A stretch of 64,000 nt of DNA from Candolleomyces eurysporus (GCA_027579435.1 JANBPK010000730.1:310001-374000); one strand, 5' to 3'. Counted from the first letter of the stretch, positions 11,565-23,907 are shown. Program-made: numbers and translations. Notes: a model not told the origin generated them from the sequence alone.

Positions 11565-14465
11565 ATGGGAGATGCCAACATCAACGTCGCGTCAAGGGAT
11601 ATCAACATTTACCAACTCAGCACCCGCAAAAAAGGCATTGCCTGTCCGTGCTTCAGCTGCGCTGAGACCTTGGCAATATGCTCTGACACATTCCTTTGTT
11701 AGCCGTTCAGCGATTAGCTCACTGGCTCAGCAATACCAATGCCAGAAGTGCCCAGATAGAAGTCCTCTCGAAAAGAACTTCTGGCACTGGTATTTGGCTC
11801 GTTGAAGACTCTCGATTCACATCATGGGTTCGACATGAAACGGGGCAAAACATACTTTGGGTGACGGGAATACGTGCGTCTTGCTTCATTCCCTTTTGCT
11901 CTTCACTAACTTCCCACTCAGCCGGGGCAGGGAAAACCACATTGGCGTATGATCTTTCATTTCAGTCTCTCGATTCTCCGTACTCATTTCTACCTCATCA
12001 AAGGTTCATTGTTGTCGACCACATCCAACGAGTGATTTGTGTCCCATCCAAGGGAGACAATGCCGTCATATTTTTTCAGTGTCAGCATACTGTTCCTTCC
12101 ACTCCATGCGACATCCTCTCGACATTTCTGCGCCAGCTGCTGGAGGACGATAACCAAGACGACGTTTTCTCCATCATGGACCCCATCTATTTTGACTGCC
12201 AAATGAAGTCGATCCCGTTGTCCGAGGAACGAGCCTTCGGTGCTCTGGCCAAGATTTTGGAACTCTACCAGAAGGTTTTTATAGTTGTGGATGCTCTCGA
12301 TGAATTGAAGGAGACAACTCGGCACAACCTCCTCCGACTGCTGACATCATTGCCCAAAGGACATATTCTCTTGACTTCACGTCCAATGAACATGGGAGGC
12401 AGCGGCTTGCATGGTCGACCTGTAGTGCATTTGCCAATCGAGGAGCAAAATCGGTCGGACATATCAGCATTCGTCTCGACCGCCCTCAAAGAAAGCGTTC
12501 TACTGTCAGATCTTCTCGCTTCGAACGCACTAGCGCATGACGAAATTATCAAGAAAGTCGACCAGAAATCGCGGGGAATGTAAGTTTCCTTCGATGAATC
12601 TCGTCCCCATCGTGCTCATCCACCTTATCAAGGTTCCTTCTCGCCTCCCTGCAAGTCGATCTGTTGACCAAGTGCATCTCTCGCAAAGACTTACTCAAAA
12701 AGGTCGATCAACTACCTTCCGGAGTCAAGGCTATGTATGAGCACACGATGGACAGAATTGAAAACCAAGGAGAAGCTGTTGCAACTCTTGCCAAGCGAAC
12801 CCTTCTTTGGATTACACATGCCCAAACTTCCCTCACAATGAAGGGTTTGCGGCGTGCATTGGCCATATCAACGGAGGATGGGTACGACGAGGACGACCTC
12901 TCACCAGAGTCGTTGATCTTGTCGTGCTGTTGTGGCCTTTTGGTAGTTGACCCCAGCACCCGCTTCATTCGACTTGTTCGTGAGTACGATTGCTTTACGA
13001 TCGAGCTACGTCGCTTGCTAATACCAGGAATTGATTAGATCTGACTGCCAACGATTTCGTTCGTGATCATCTTGGACAGCTGTTTACGTCGCCCCATGCA
13101 TTCATCACCCGCCGATGTATTGCGTATTTTTCTTCTCCCGCATCCCCCTCTTCCAGCCCATTTCCTCTTGAACCGTGTCCAAAGGCCTCCTCCAGCAACG
13201 ACGCTGACTGGCAATGCGAAGACGGTCGGGTAATACCGTTTCCTTACGCTTACATCGGCTGGGGGAACCACGCCCGACAAGCTTGGTACGAGCCTGAGAG
13301 GGGGATACAAGAATGTTTATCCAAATTCATCCTCAGCTGCGAAGATTACGCCTGCAACATCTCGACAGCATCCGCCTGGCAAGGCTCGCTTTGTGCAAAG
13401 AGGGAAATCATTCAGCCGATCCACCTCATCGCGGCATACGGTATTGCGGATCTTTTACACAGCCAAAGCGGTCATTGGGACCAGCGCACTTCAACCCACT
13501 CCACTCCATTGCATCTGGCTGCCTGTCATGGCCATAAAGATATCGTGCGATCGCTTGTCATGGACAGACCAAGTAGAATCAACGACATTGATGAACACGG
13601 ATTCACGCCTTTCATGGTGGCTTGCCAGAATGGGCACGCGGACATCGTGGAGATGTTCCTTAGCTCTTTCGACGACGTTCAGATCAACGCACGGGTAAAA
13701 CTGCGCTCTACCACCGCATTGATTCTGGCAATCAAGGGCTATTTCTCGAATCTCCCGGCGCGCACAGGAATAGACACCAACGTACGCAGTCAGACTACTT
13801 CGGACGCACCTTTACAAGAGGCAGATACCAATACGGGTCCCGAAGACGAGACAAGGCGTTCAGAAGCAGTCGATCAGCTACAACACCTTGCAAACCTCAT
13901 GCGCGAAGTCTCAATCCTGTCACCACAGTTACCGTCAACTAATGCTAGTACACATTATCACTCCACCGGTGCGACCTCTTCGAATACAATCGCTGTCGGG
14001 AGTCACTCAACTTCATCGCATCGACACACTACCAACGCAACAAGTGATCCAGGATCAAGATTAAGGATCGTAAAGCGCCTTCTAATGCGGCCAGATCTTG
14101 ATATCAACGGCCAGGATGATGAAGGTTATACGGCCTTGATGTATGCTGCAAAGCTGGGCCTCCGGTCGTTGGTGGAATGCTTGCTTTCTCACCCAGACAT
14201 ATCCGTAAACTCTACGACCTTGAAGACAAACACCACAGCTTTGATGCTCGCGTGCGCAGGAGGACACGGAGGCATCGTCGAGTTGCTTCTTGCACATCCG
14301 GGTGTCGACGTAGAGGTGCGGGATAGCTCACAGCAATCCGCATTGATGATCAGTGTGGCCGTAAACCAAGATAAAGATATTGTTGTGGCGCTCTTACGGG
14401 CCATACCAAAAGCATCCCCCAAGTTTCTGAATCGTGCCAGCACAGTTGCACCTGTATACTTTTAG
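11565..14465 (+). CDS. NACHT-ankyrin NLR-like protein
   Basis: Exons 11565-11643, 11703-11873, 11922-12579, 12633-12979, 13039-14465, about 893 aa. ATG 11565 gives MGDANINVASRDINIYQL, an N-terminus of the kind seen in agaricomycete NLRs. A conserved linker follows (LSNTNARSAQIEVLSKR, TSGTGIWLVEDSRFTSWV). Walker A GIPGAGKTTL (about residues 83-92) is created by splicing of the second intron; Walker B is FIVVDALDEL (about 201-212); then a helical region (FLLASLQVDLLTKC, about 303). The C-terminal half has ankyrin repeats (about 570-630 and 760-880, for example TPLHLAACHGHKDIV and TALMLACAGGHGGIVELLL), split by a Ser/Thr-rich insert near 660-740. Known: fungal NACHT proteins are STAND ATPases in non-self recognition and regulated cell death. 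No effector domain is recognised at the N-terminus. Confidence 0.85.
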
Positions 14466-15108
14466 GATAGGTTCTCCATCTCAACTATATGTTCCCTGGT
14501 ACCCACAAGTAAATATCTTGTACTTCTATGGATTTATTTGTATAGATACATATTATTCCTGATCAATTTTATTCTGCCTTGGAGCCCTGGTACAGAGTAC
14601 GGGTCGCAGTTCAAGTTTTCATCTCAGACGACTCCAGGCCTACGGAATGGAGCGCTCCCGACTGCCAAAACGTATTTGCTCGCTAGATTCCCGTGAACCG
14701 TTTTGCGTATCTATGTGGGGATGCCATTCATATTGAGTAAATGGTTTCCAAGCTCTAGATCTACCGACTTAGGTCAATGAGAGAAGCTAAGGGCGATCTA
14801 ACTTGGTGAATATCCCCAATGGAAATTGGTGCCCTCAGCGCCGGGGTCAGCATGCATACCGACTTCCCACGCCACCAAAAACATGAATCGGGCCTCACAA
14901 AGGAAATAATAACTCAAGGCGAGGAAGTCGCTGGAATAAAATCTCAACTTTCACTCTCGCCGTTTATTTCTGGCTATTTATACTCCAACTTGGGGCACTG
15001 CAGAGTTCATCCATGGTTTAGACCTTCAATTCACGTATTTTTAACGGAACCTTTACATACAAAGTCAAAGTCAAACGCAACCCAGAACTCTACGAAGATC
15101 TTGCCCAG
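14466..15108. other. Intergenic region
   Basis: 3' flanks of the convergent NLR and receptor-like genes. A 151-codon plus-strand frame starting at 14819 overlaps the real minus-strand gene and looks spurious. No other feature seen. Confidence 0.4.
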
Positions 15109-16397
15109 TCATCGTCGTTCCTTCACAAACGGAATCGGGCGACTATTAAGCGGGCTTGTAGCGCCATTCATGCCTGCAGCTGGACTCAGAATACCCGGTG
15201 GGCTAATTGCCTCAAAATATGAAGGGGGGTTCACTGCAGTGGTAAAGGTAGCTGGCGAGTTAGCGGGAGGTTGATTGACTCCTGCCTGTGCTACTCCCAC
15301 TAAAGGGGGTTGATGGTAGCGGGTATCAACTGTGAGACGGAAAGGTCGGACCTGATGATCCACAGCTGACTCGTACATCTTGAGGCGCCTTCGGCGTCTG
15401 AGCCACAGAGCGATAACTCCCAGCACGAGAAGCAATACAATTGGCACGACACTTGCCGCAACTATTTTTGCTGTACTTTTCGCTCGAGAGGGCTTGTTGC
15501 TCGATTGCGTTTGGGTCTCTGGTAATCCAGCCAGTGTGGTGGTAACCATCGTGTCTGAGCTGGGATGGCTGGGGCTAACAACTTCATTTCAGTTTTAGTC
15601 CAGAAGGGAATTTGGCACCAGAATCCTTACGTGAATTCGATGGAGTCAAGGGCAACAGCGACAGCCGGTCTTGGAGCGCCTCGGTGCTTCCATTCTATCC
15701 GGAGCGAGTGACGACTGTTTGGATCGAGATTGAAGGCTTCAAATAGCTTCATCCGGGGTGTAAAGTTGCTTGGATTGAAGGCGTAGTCTTCGGGTCGGAT
15801 TGACTCAACTTTACGTTCAATTTCATCGACATAGAATGTGAGGTTTGCTGGATCTCCGATTGATCTGTGCGGTAGTTACAAGCGTGAGGCACAGTAAGTA
15901 AAACGCCCATCAAAGGAATGAAATGACCCACCCTATGCGATCCAATCCACGAATGAATAGGATGAAGTAGACTTCCACGCTCGTCCCTGTATTTCTCTAA
16001 CCTTAGAGGAGGGGTTAAGGACTAAGATGGACTCTTCCATACCTTCGAATTCGATACTCGCTGTCAAAAGCGGGTGGTTGACGTGCTGAAGCCATCGAAT
16101 ATTTCGTTTCATTGAGATCGGCAGCTAGAAGCGGGCCCGCACTCACATACCAGGCATTCGTCCATGTTCCTGTTTGGCAGCAAGGTAAATCAACCATAGG
16201 CTAGTTTGTTATGAAAAATATGTCTCACCTTCTCTGGCCACACTACGTACTTGGCCAAGCGCAGCGCCTTCTAAATTACATGCCAAGCAGGCTGCATTGC
16301 TCATCCACATATCGGGCGGCTGATACAGCACGGAAGGAAAAGCGGCGCCTGTTCCAATGGTCAGACGGGAATCATCGACCACGACAGTGCCAGACAT
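15109..16397 (-). CDS. Single-pass receptor-like membrane protein
   Basis: Six exons: 16397-16229, 16169-16147, 16085-16043, 15986-15932, 15864-15631, 15574-15109, giving 329 aa in one frame. The ectodomain has the agaricomycete pattern of a jelly-roll-like secreted domain: VVVDDSRLTI, then CLACN, TWTNAWYHVN, a strand ASIEFEGTSVEVYFIL and DPANLTFYVDEIE. A Ser/Thr linker follows, then one transmembrane helix (IVAASVVPIVLLLVLGVIAL, about residues 209-230), a basic stop-transfer RRRRR and a Pro-rich cytoplasmic tail of about 90 aa. An ATATATATAC box lies at about 16446-16456. No signal peptide is apparent, so either insertion uses the single helix or an upstream exon was missed. Ligand unknown. 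Confidence 0.75.
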
Positions 16398-16641
16398 TAG
16401 AAATCACTGAATATGACGAAGAATCTCTGTGAGATAGTGAGCTGTATATATATCATGAAATGGCATAGTACCAACAATCTTTCGTTCGCGATGTTCCGCC
16501 CTCCAAGGATCTTTGCCCTTACGTCCTTGTCAACCACTCCCCAGTTGATTAACGTGATATTGGGATGGAAACTTGGAAGAGTGAGTGGTTACTCGAGATC
16601 CAACTCTCAACCAATCATTATCCAACCCATGATCAACTGGT

Positions 16642-17330
16642 CATGAGCTCAATCACTGAACGCATCTCGGGAAACAAAGACATCCTGCCCTTTCGAGTCG
16701 ATTCTTTCGTCGTCCTCCAAATATCCTGGAAATAACAAGAAATAGATGGTCATCGGACGAGATGCCTGCTGGTATCTCTTGCACGGTGAAATCACTGTCG
16801 ACTCGGACACCGTTGAATTGCCTCGGTTGACTGAATTGTAATTCCAAGGCAAGAATATATGCTGTGCTTGCATCAGATTGAACTCGACAGGTCGCGATTA
16901 TCTGATGAAAGAGGTGAAAGGGTCAGTGCGCTCATCATCAGAAAAATCTGGGTGTTGGAGCGCTGTTACTCACAAGTTCAATTGTCAGACAACCCTCCTC
17001 AGCTGTAACCCATTGTTTGAGTTCTTCAGAATCATGGCTCAGCACTGCTTTCAGTTTTCCGCCGCGCCAGATCAAGGCGCTTGCCATGGCGTTGTAGTGC
17101 CAAGGGAGGGCTGTAAAAGTAGTAACCCTCAGAACAAGCAACCTACGTAATTAACACCTGGATACTGAGCCAGTAACAAGAGTCCACTGAATCCAGCGAG
17201 CCAGAGCATGAATTGGGAGGGTATCGAGAGAAAGCATCTCAGCTAGAGCTAGTTGAGGTGCTAGCCCGAACCTCACCTGAGATTCTCGAGTTCTGCGGCT
17301 TTCCATGTCAACCCAGCTTAGAGTGGTGGT
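16642..17330 (-). CDS. Putative membrane-associated protein (T1), family unknown
   Basis: Best-preserved copy of the element called T in the five tandem blocks. Readable exons on the minus strand: 17230 to about 17160 (frame F-M-L-W-L-A-G-F-S-G-L-L-L-L, a hydrophobic helix), then ALPWHYNAMASALIWRGGKL and LSHDSEELKQWVTAEEGC (about 17113-16974), intron, then IIATCRVQSDASTAYILALE and VRVDSDFTVQEIPAGISSDD (about 16895-16740), ending near 16650. Introns of 45-80 bp with GT/AG join these in frame. The 5' end is unclear; a candidate ATG lies near 17307. I recognise no family. Copies T2-T5 contain stops in the matching frame, so T1 may be the only working copy or may be decaying too. Confidence 0.35.
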
Positions 17331-17827
17331 TCGTCACACGAGTCGACTCGGGCTTTCTAAGCCGTGTGGTCTGACAAGGACGGATACCTAATAGTAAACT
17401 TTGTCTCTGTGTGGTGTAAGATGAATCTTCCTGGCTGCCAGGGAAAAGCAGAATATTTCTGAAGCAGTTCTGAATCTAGAGATAAACGTCGTGAAACAAG
17501 AGGAGAACCGCACTTTTGGCAGACCTCTAGTAAGTTGCATCTCGCAAAGACACTGATGGTCGTCGTCACAGTCAGGCGGGCCTCTCAACGCTCCTCCCGA
17601 GCCATAAGCCCAGAATCCGGGGCGCTTGTAGGTAGGGGTAGACCACTTCACGAGTTTATGTGTCTACTAGTAGGAAACAGTCTGTCTACCCATATAATAG
17701 CGAATCCTATCCAATTTTGGTACACGAAACTTTGGAGAACTCTGAATCGTAGCTATGATACAAATAAGCATGCCAATAATTGTGACGATGCTCGAATATC
17801 TGCGCGTCCTCCAACGAGGCTTCAACT

Positions 17828-18162
17828 TCATTTCTCCTTTTTTTTNGATTTCCTCCCCCTTATCATCCGTACGAACAACTTTAATCGACTTGTCGTTTTC
17901 TCCTCGACCGCTGCAAAAGGCAAGTTATAGACACATTACAGTGGGAAGCTGTGCCAGATAGACTTACCCTCGGTCTGTGGGTGGCTTATCGCCCCACTCT
18001 GTTCTAAATCATCGGTCGTCTTGGTCGGTACTATCAGAGGCTATAAAGGCTTTGGGAAACTCACTCCTCATCAACATAGTCGAAACCCAAATCAGGAATG
18101 GGATAGTTCTGGCTAGGACCCGTAGAATCTGGGGGTGATACTGTGGCGGACGTGTTGCTCAT
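17828..18162 (-). CDS. Small acidic-to-basic protein S1
   Basis: Exons 18162-18065, 18003-17968, 17910-17828; 71 aa once the N in a T/A run (about 17846) is removed. With N counted as a base the frame would run past the stop conserved in the paralogues. Sequence features: MSNTSATVSPPDSTGPSQN, an acidic core LGFDYVDEETEWGDKPPTDR, then Gly-Arg-Gly and a Lys-rich tail ending KKKEK. No signal peptide, helix or cysteine. Same exon phases (2 and 2) as S2-S5. Its promoter carries the palindrome described separately (18317-18329). Function unknown; predicted soluble and disord­ered from composition. Confidence 0.6.
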
Positions 18163-18316
18163 GGCTGCCAAATCTACGATTATGATTAGAGGTACTGTGG
18201 GGTGACGACAGGTGGTACTTACTCTATGCTATCTCTGCGAGTGAGATATTTGGCGGTGTCCTGTAGTCTGCTGGCTTTTGTGAATAATTGGGTATGGGAT
18301 CAGGAGGGTTGGTTTT

Positions 18317-18329
18317 GTGGCACTGTCAC
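18317..18329. promoter_or_regulatory. Conserved palindrome upstream of S1
   Basis: GTGGCACTGTCAC on the plus strand, about 155 bp upstream of the S1 start. It is a variant of the palindrome GTGACANTGTCAC-type site found at the same place in all five blocks. Confidence 0.45.
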
Positions 18330-20618
18330 AAACACTGCCTTCATCTACGTATAGGGCGTCGTTCCCACTAATCCGGTTACCACGGTTCTGGACGCCTGGG
18401 TCTCCCCTCGTGCCTCCTCGCTGCGGACTGATCCATAGAATGATACTTCTCTAACCCGGTCGGAAGTGCCCATCGTTGTGAACATTTGCCATATATGCTA
18501 AATGGAAGCCTTCACTTTTGTCATTTGTATTTACTTGGTAGTACATAGATGAGGTTTTTACGTAGCCCGAAACTTCAGGTTTGGTAAAGCACCGCCTTCA
18601 AGCAATCTTGAAGCAAAAACTGGCATACCTAGGCCTTAAAAGGCTCTGCAGGGTTCGAGTCGGACAGCAACGAAGCCCCTGTTCACACGAGACTTTCAAA
18701 GGACCACCGTATTAGTAATGTCGTATAGACCATGGAGCCGGAGTAGGGAGGCATTTCCCCCATCTCTAAAGGATTCTAAAGTGAAGGTGCACAGGGAAAA
18801 AACGGAGACGCACAAAGACGTCCTGCAAAAGAGGAGGGTTCGTAGATTTCTGGAGCAGACTTAAGCTTATGCCTGACCAACGTAGACTCGAGGATTGGTA
18901 AGTAGATGTTAGAGACACCACAGCACCTACGATGACCCCTACGATGGCTCCAGAATGTGAATAACATGAACCAAGTTTGCTTGTAGGAGTTGGAAAGATG
19001 CTCGAGGCCAGCGGCTGCGTTGTCAGAGTAGTCTGAGCAGATAAACTCACGGTATACCTTCGGTAAAAGGAAGATTTTCCCGCGCAGTGCATACACAAGG
19101 CTTTTACTTTCGACTAGACAAAGTTTGGTCTGGCTGGTCAGAAGGCTGCAGCCAGCAATATCAGATCGAAAAAGTAACTTAAGGACTTACCAGGGACGCT
19201 GTTCATAGTTATCAATAATATCGACCTTGGAAATGTATGTGCAATGATGAAGGTGTCGGTTAGGACTCCAGGACAAGAAGTTACAAGAAGTTACGGAGCA
19301 TGAATGTCAACTGTGTCGCAATTCTGCTCACTACGCAGCTGGCATCCACTGATAAAGGATAAAACAGCAGTACTGAGGATGGACATCTCCGTCAATATAG
19401 TTTTGCGATGGTTTCTGGCATAATGTTGAATGTTATCGCTGCCTTCAGATCTATAGGAAATTCAAGCCAGCACAGGAATGACACCGTGACACGCATTCTA
19501 TATAGAGGATCCAGCGGAAGGGATGAGTTTTATTTCTGCGATTAGTCGACTAAGCCTAGACGTACTCTCTCCTACTTAGATCTATGGCAACAGCATATTG
19601 AGCTGCAGTACTTCGATGGAGTGGCAACGGATTCGTCGATCATCCTGGGGTTCTCTGGTGCAGTGATATACCGCCCTTGTCACGGCTTCAGGGCTAATAT
19701 GAGTATACCATGCTATGCTCGCCGGCGAGACGCGGTAAACGAGTAATTCAAATAAAAAGACGTTACAAGAAAGAGGACAACACGAGAACAGCCGTGACTC
19801 CCGCCGTAAGCTTGTAAGACCCCTCAAAACGACGTATGGCGGACTAGAACTACTGTTTGTCATCACCCTTCATAACAAACAGCGCCACACGGGAGCGTCA
19901 TAGGCGCTTCCGAACTTCGTTTGAGCCGCGGCATGAAAAGCCAGTCTCCCTCCGTCGTTGCCCCTAAACCAGCCGTCGGCACCATAGGAGTAGCTTTGGA
20001 ACGAACAGGGACAGATGTTGCAGCTGCTGGCTCCGTCGGCAGCCTGCTCCCTCTATTATTCTCGCATTGTAAGGTTTCTAATAGGAGGCCAAGACTCGGA
20101 GTAGTAAGCCTCGGAACGAGCAACGTACGTGATTGGCACGCGAGTGGTGAGCCAATCTCAAGGGTGCACTACATTAAGCGAGTCGTAGCATATATTGAGA
20201 GGGCATCGAGAATAAGTGTCTCAGTTGGAGCGAGTTGAGGTGCTGTGAGATGGATCTTGTAAAATGGATCTTCTTGACGGCCAGAGGAAAGCGGAATGTT
20301 TTTCGAGGAGTTCAAAATCCAGAGATGAACTTCGCAAAGCATAAAACCCGCACTCTCAATGGAAGGTCTGCAGTAAGCCTCACCTTTCGCAATTTCGTGA
20401 CGAGACTGATGGTGGGTCTCTCAACGCTGATTCTGAACCATGAATCGTGAACTACACGCGACCTCATAGAGGGCCAGTCACAGGTCTAGGGGCTCCTGTA
20501 GCCAAGCCAATCCAATTATTGGTAATACGAAACTCTAAACTCGTAGCTGTAATACAAGTAGACATGTTCGATGCGACGATGTTCGAATATCCGCCCGTTC
20601 CCTAACGTGTCTTCAACT

Positions 20619-20952
20619 TCATTTCTCAGGTGGCTTGACATTCTTCCCGTCCCCGTTCACACGAACCCCTTTAGTGTTCTTGTCTCCCTGTCCTCGACCG
20701 CTGCAAAAGGCCATTTAGAAACACATTAAAGTGTAGAGTTATACCAGATAGACGTACTCCCTGTCCGTGGGTGGCTTGTCGCTCCACTCGGTTCTGAATG
20801 GACGGTCGTGGTCAATACTATCTAAGGCTACAGAGGCTTTTGGACACTTACCCCTCCTCAACATAATCGAAAGCCAGATTAGGCACGGGGTCGTTCTGAG
20901 AGTGTCCCGTACTAGGGACCGAAGGAGAGACTGGGGCGGACGTGTTACTCAT
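20619..20952 (-). CDS. Small acidic-to-basic protein S2
   Basis: Exons 20952-20852, 20793-20758, 20700-20619; 72 aa, no break. MSNTSAPVSPSVPSTGHSQN, acidic core (FDYVEEGTEWSDKPPTDR), Gly-Arg-Gly-Gln-Gly-Asp linker and a basic tail ending PPEK before TGA. Intron positions and phases match the other S genes although the flanking T2 and R2 frames are broken. The upstream palindrome is degenerate here (21109-21121). Confidence 0.65.
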
Positions 20953-21108
20953 GGCTATCAAATTCATGACTGTGATGAGAGTATGGGACGATGGGGGGTG
21001 GTAGAATGCTTGCTCTACGTTGTCTCTGAGAGTGAGGTATCTGTCCTGCCCTGTAGTCGGCGGCCTTCGGGTTGCAGCTGGGTATGGGATTGGGAGCAGG
21101 TTGGTTTT

Positions 21109-21121
21109 GTGACGCTGTTAT
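21109..21121. promoter_or_regulatory. Degenerate palindrome upstream of S2
   Basis: GTGACGCTGTTAT; left half matches the site in the other blocks, right half has decayed. Confidence 0.35.
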
Positions 21122-23477
21122 GAATACCTTTATATACGTACAGGACGTCGTTTCCCTTAGCCCAACTACCACAGCTCTGGACGCCTCGTTCTTGCCTCGT
21201 TGCTCGCTGCGGATCGATTCATAGCGGCCTGCAGTGCCTATCTTCGTGAAGATTCGCCATATGTGCTAAATGAAACACTTACACTCCTATCGTTTGTACT
21301 TGGCGGTACATAGCAGGAGTTCTTCCATATTCCGAGGTCTCAGATTTGAGATCAAATACCGCTCTTAAGCGATCGTGTAACGGTGTACCTCTCGAGCTAG
21401 AACTCAGAAGGCTCTGCAGCTCGGTATTCTGTGGATTCGAGTAAGACAGCAACAAACGAACCGAGACTGCAGTTTGCATGAGACTCCCAAAGGACCACCG
21501 TGGAGCTGGAATAGGGAGGTTTCTTGCCCGTCCCTGAAGGATTCTAAAATCGACAGAATACGTTAGTGCGTGCAAAGGGAAAACTAAAGACACTCGAAGG
21601 CGACCTACGAAAATCATAGATTCGTAGGTCTCTGTGTAACTATTACCAACCGACGTAGGCTCGAGGATTATGAACAAGTTTCCGTCGTTCTCGGATCCCT
21701 ACAAAGGAGCCGCAGCTGCTAGCAGCACCACAGCACCTACGACAGCCCGGCGATAGCTCCAGAATGTAATTTGAATTATTATTACTTGTAAGAGTTGGAG
21801 AGTCTTGTGGCTGGCAGGGTTTTCAGAGCAGTCTAAGCGGATGAATTCATGGCATAGCTGCGGCGAAATGAAGCTCGTCCCGCGCAGTGCATACACGAGG
21901 CTTACACTTTCATTTCGAGAAGGTTTGGTCTGCTGGAGTCAGAAGTTAGCAGCCCGCAAGATCAGATCGAAGAAGCAACAAGAGGGCTTACCAGCAACGC
22001 TGTTCACAACCATAAATGATATTGAACTTGGAGATATACTTGCAACGATAAAGATGTTGATTCGGACACCAGGACAAGAAGTCACGGAGCACGAACCGGA
22101 ACAATGCCGTAATTCTGCGCTCGCCGGCACAGTGGTTACGCAGCTGGCATCCTCCGCAGGCACTGACACAGAACGAAACAGCAGTGCTGAGGCCACGAGG
22201 ATCAAAGAACATGCATTTCCGCGAATGCACCTTCAGAATGGTTCTGGCATGGTATTGAATGTTGTCAACGTCTTCGTATCCGCAGGAAACTCAAGCCAGC
22301 GCGGGAATAACACCACGCATTTCATACGAGAAGGCTGAGGTCTGGTCCTAATTGATAAAACAAACGCACCTATTCGAGAGCAGCCGGCAGACGTCATGTG
22401 AAAAGAGAGAGGACACACTTCGCTGCAAAGTAAGCCGCAGATCTATGGTAGCGTTGTTGCACACTAAATTGCGGTAATTTAGTGGGGTAGGAAGGGATTT
22501 GCCGACTATCCTGAGATTCTCTGGTGTGGTGGTACATCGCTCTCGTTACAGCTTCACTGATTCAGATATGAGTGTGCCATGCAATGCTCCCCGGTGAGAC
22601 GCGGTAAATGAGCGATTCGGAATGCAGATACGTTGCAAAGCAAGAGGAGAATACGAGAACAGCCGCGACTCGTGTCTTGGGAACCCTACACGCCTCACGA
22701 CACATGGCGAACCGGGACTTATGGTGGGCCGGCTATTTGTCAGTGCCTTTCGCACCAAGCAGCGGCACACAGGAGTATATGGGCGACGTCTGAGAAAAGC
22801 CTTCCGTCGTTATTTCTAAGCTAACCGTCGGGACCTCAGCAGTGACTTCAGAACAACCAAGCCCAGACGATATAGCTGCTGGCTCCACTAGCAGCCTGCT
22901 CCCTCTACGACTCCTGCACCCTGGATGGACCCACTGTTTGCGTACTTCGTCGTGTGGCACCCATTTCAAATTTCCACCACACCAGAATCAAGACGCTCTC
23001 CAAGGTGGTGTAGGGCCAGGGGAAGCCACAATAGCAGTAAGCCTTGGAACAAGCGATGTACGTGATTGGCACGCGAGTAGTGGGCCAATAACAAAGAGTG
23101 CACTGGATTCAGTGAGCCATAGCATGAATTGAGATAGAGCCAAATCGTCTCAGCAAGAGCTAGTTGAGGCGCTGTATGATGGATCAGTTAAAATGGATCC
23201 TCCTGACGGCCAGAAAGAGGCGGAATATCTCTCAAGCGAACCAAAATTCAGAAATGAACGTCGCAAAACAAGAGAACCGCACTTTCAATGGCGGGCCTAC
23301 AGTAAGCCTCACCCTGAATCATGAACCAAGAGCCTGTAACCACGTCAATCTAATCCTTGGTAATACGAAACTGAATAAAACTCTGGATAGTAGCTATAAT
23401 ATAATACCAGTAGACATGTTCGGTGTGATGATGCTCGAATATCCGCGCGTTCTTCAATAGGTCTTCAGCCTCACTTA

Positions 23478-23907
23478 TCGGCTGGTTTGACTTTCTTTCC
23501 ACCATCGCCTATAATAACCCCTTTACAGTCGTTTGCATAATAATCTGCGCGATTCGATTTTTGAGCGCGCAAGCTAGCCGGGTCACACACCAAATGCGGT
23601 GGAATCTAGTCACCAGATCTCAGCTCAATGTTCAAGTTCATGTCTCTTATTTAGCAAATATTCATATACGTCATACCAACTCTGCCTCGAAGCACTACCA
23701 CTAGCAAGCGTGACATTACTCACTACTGGTCACATCAACCTGTCAAACGACGAGAGGAGAGAAAAAATCGCGCAGATTGTTATGCAAACGACTGTAATCT
23801 TCTTGTCGCCCTCTCCTCGACCGCTTCACTTATCGGCCGGTTTGACCTTCTTTCCACCATCGCCTATAATAACCCCTTTAATCTTCTTGTCGCCCTCTCC
23901 TCGACCG
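23478..23907. repeat. Duplicated S3 exon-3 segment flanking the MITE
   Basis: About 80 bp covering S3 exon 3 occurs twice in direct orientation. One copy (23827-23907) is the working exon. The other is split by the MITE: its 5' part is 23478-23525 and its 3' part is 23795-23822. The working copy shows the unoccupied site (CCCCTTTAATCTTC). Confidence 0.8.
23526..23794. mobile_element. 269-bp mariner-type MITE
   Basis: Both ends begin CAGTCGTTTGCATAA in inverted orientation; the terminal inverted repeats are 29 bp (23526-23554 and 23766-23794) with one mismatch. The element is flanked by TA on both sides (23524-23525 and 23795-23796), the target duplication of Tc1/mariner elements. It has no transposase frame. 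The empty site is present in the neighbouring duplicate exon, which proves the insertion. Non-autonomous. Confidence 0.9.

Larger units (their letters stand above)
16642..19860 (-). repeat. Tandem block 1 (T1-S1-R1)
   Basis: First of five tandem blocks. From low to high coordinate: T1 (16.64-17.65 kb), the small gene S1 (17.83-18.16 kb), then R1 (about 18.77-19.75 kb), a relic of a receptor-like gene with a signal-peptide-like start near 19530 (MRVTVSFLCWLEF), a Cys-containing segment and a Gly/Val-rich helix HSGAIVGVIVGAVVSL near 18955, then a tail (SAPEIYEPSSFAGRL). Frames shift between these parts. Homology to the other blocks is visible along its whole length. Confidence 0.6.
19860..22730 (-). 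repeat. Tandem block 2 (T2-S2-R2)
   Basis: T2 about 19.86-20.50 kb has a stop in the frame that stays open in T1 (near 20160). S2 at 20.62-20.95 kb is intact. R2 about 21.28-22.60 kb keeps recognisable parts of the receptor-like relic: a start near 22340 (MKCVVLF), a Cys-rich exon (EDASCVTTVPASAELRHC, then SCSVTSCPGV, near 22080-22170) with a donor after NSVAG, and a tail with ETYES. Stops and frame changes separate them. Confidence 0.6.

Noticed and set aside
12001..12050. Extra intron inside the NACHT domain coding sequence
   Set aside because: Candidate GT/AG pairs there break the reading frame, whereas the unspliced frame stays open.
14819..15274. Plus-strand 151-codon frame
   Set aside because: It overlaps the last exon of the minus-strand receptor-like gene, which has a transmembrane helix and a consistent six-exon model.
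17828..18162. S1 as the N-terminus of a longer membrane protein (a hydrophobic stretch, SSIVTIIGMLICIIATI, follows if N counts as a base)
   Set aside because: S2-S5 all stop at the equivalent position and removing the N gives S1 the same stop; the hydrophobic stretch corresponds to the 3' UTR of the other copies.
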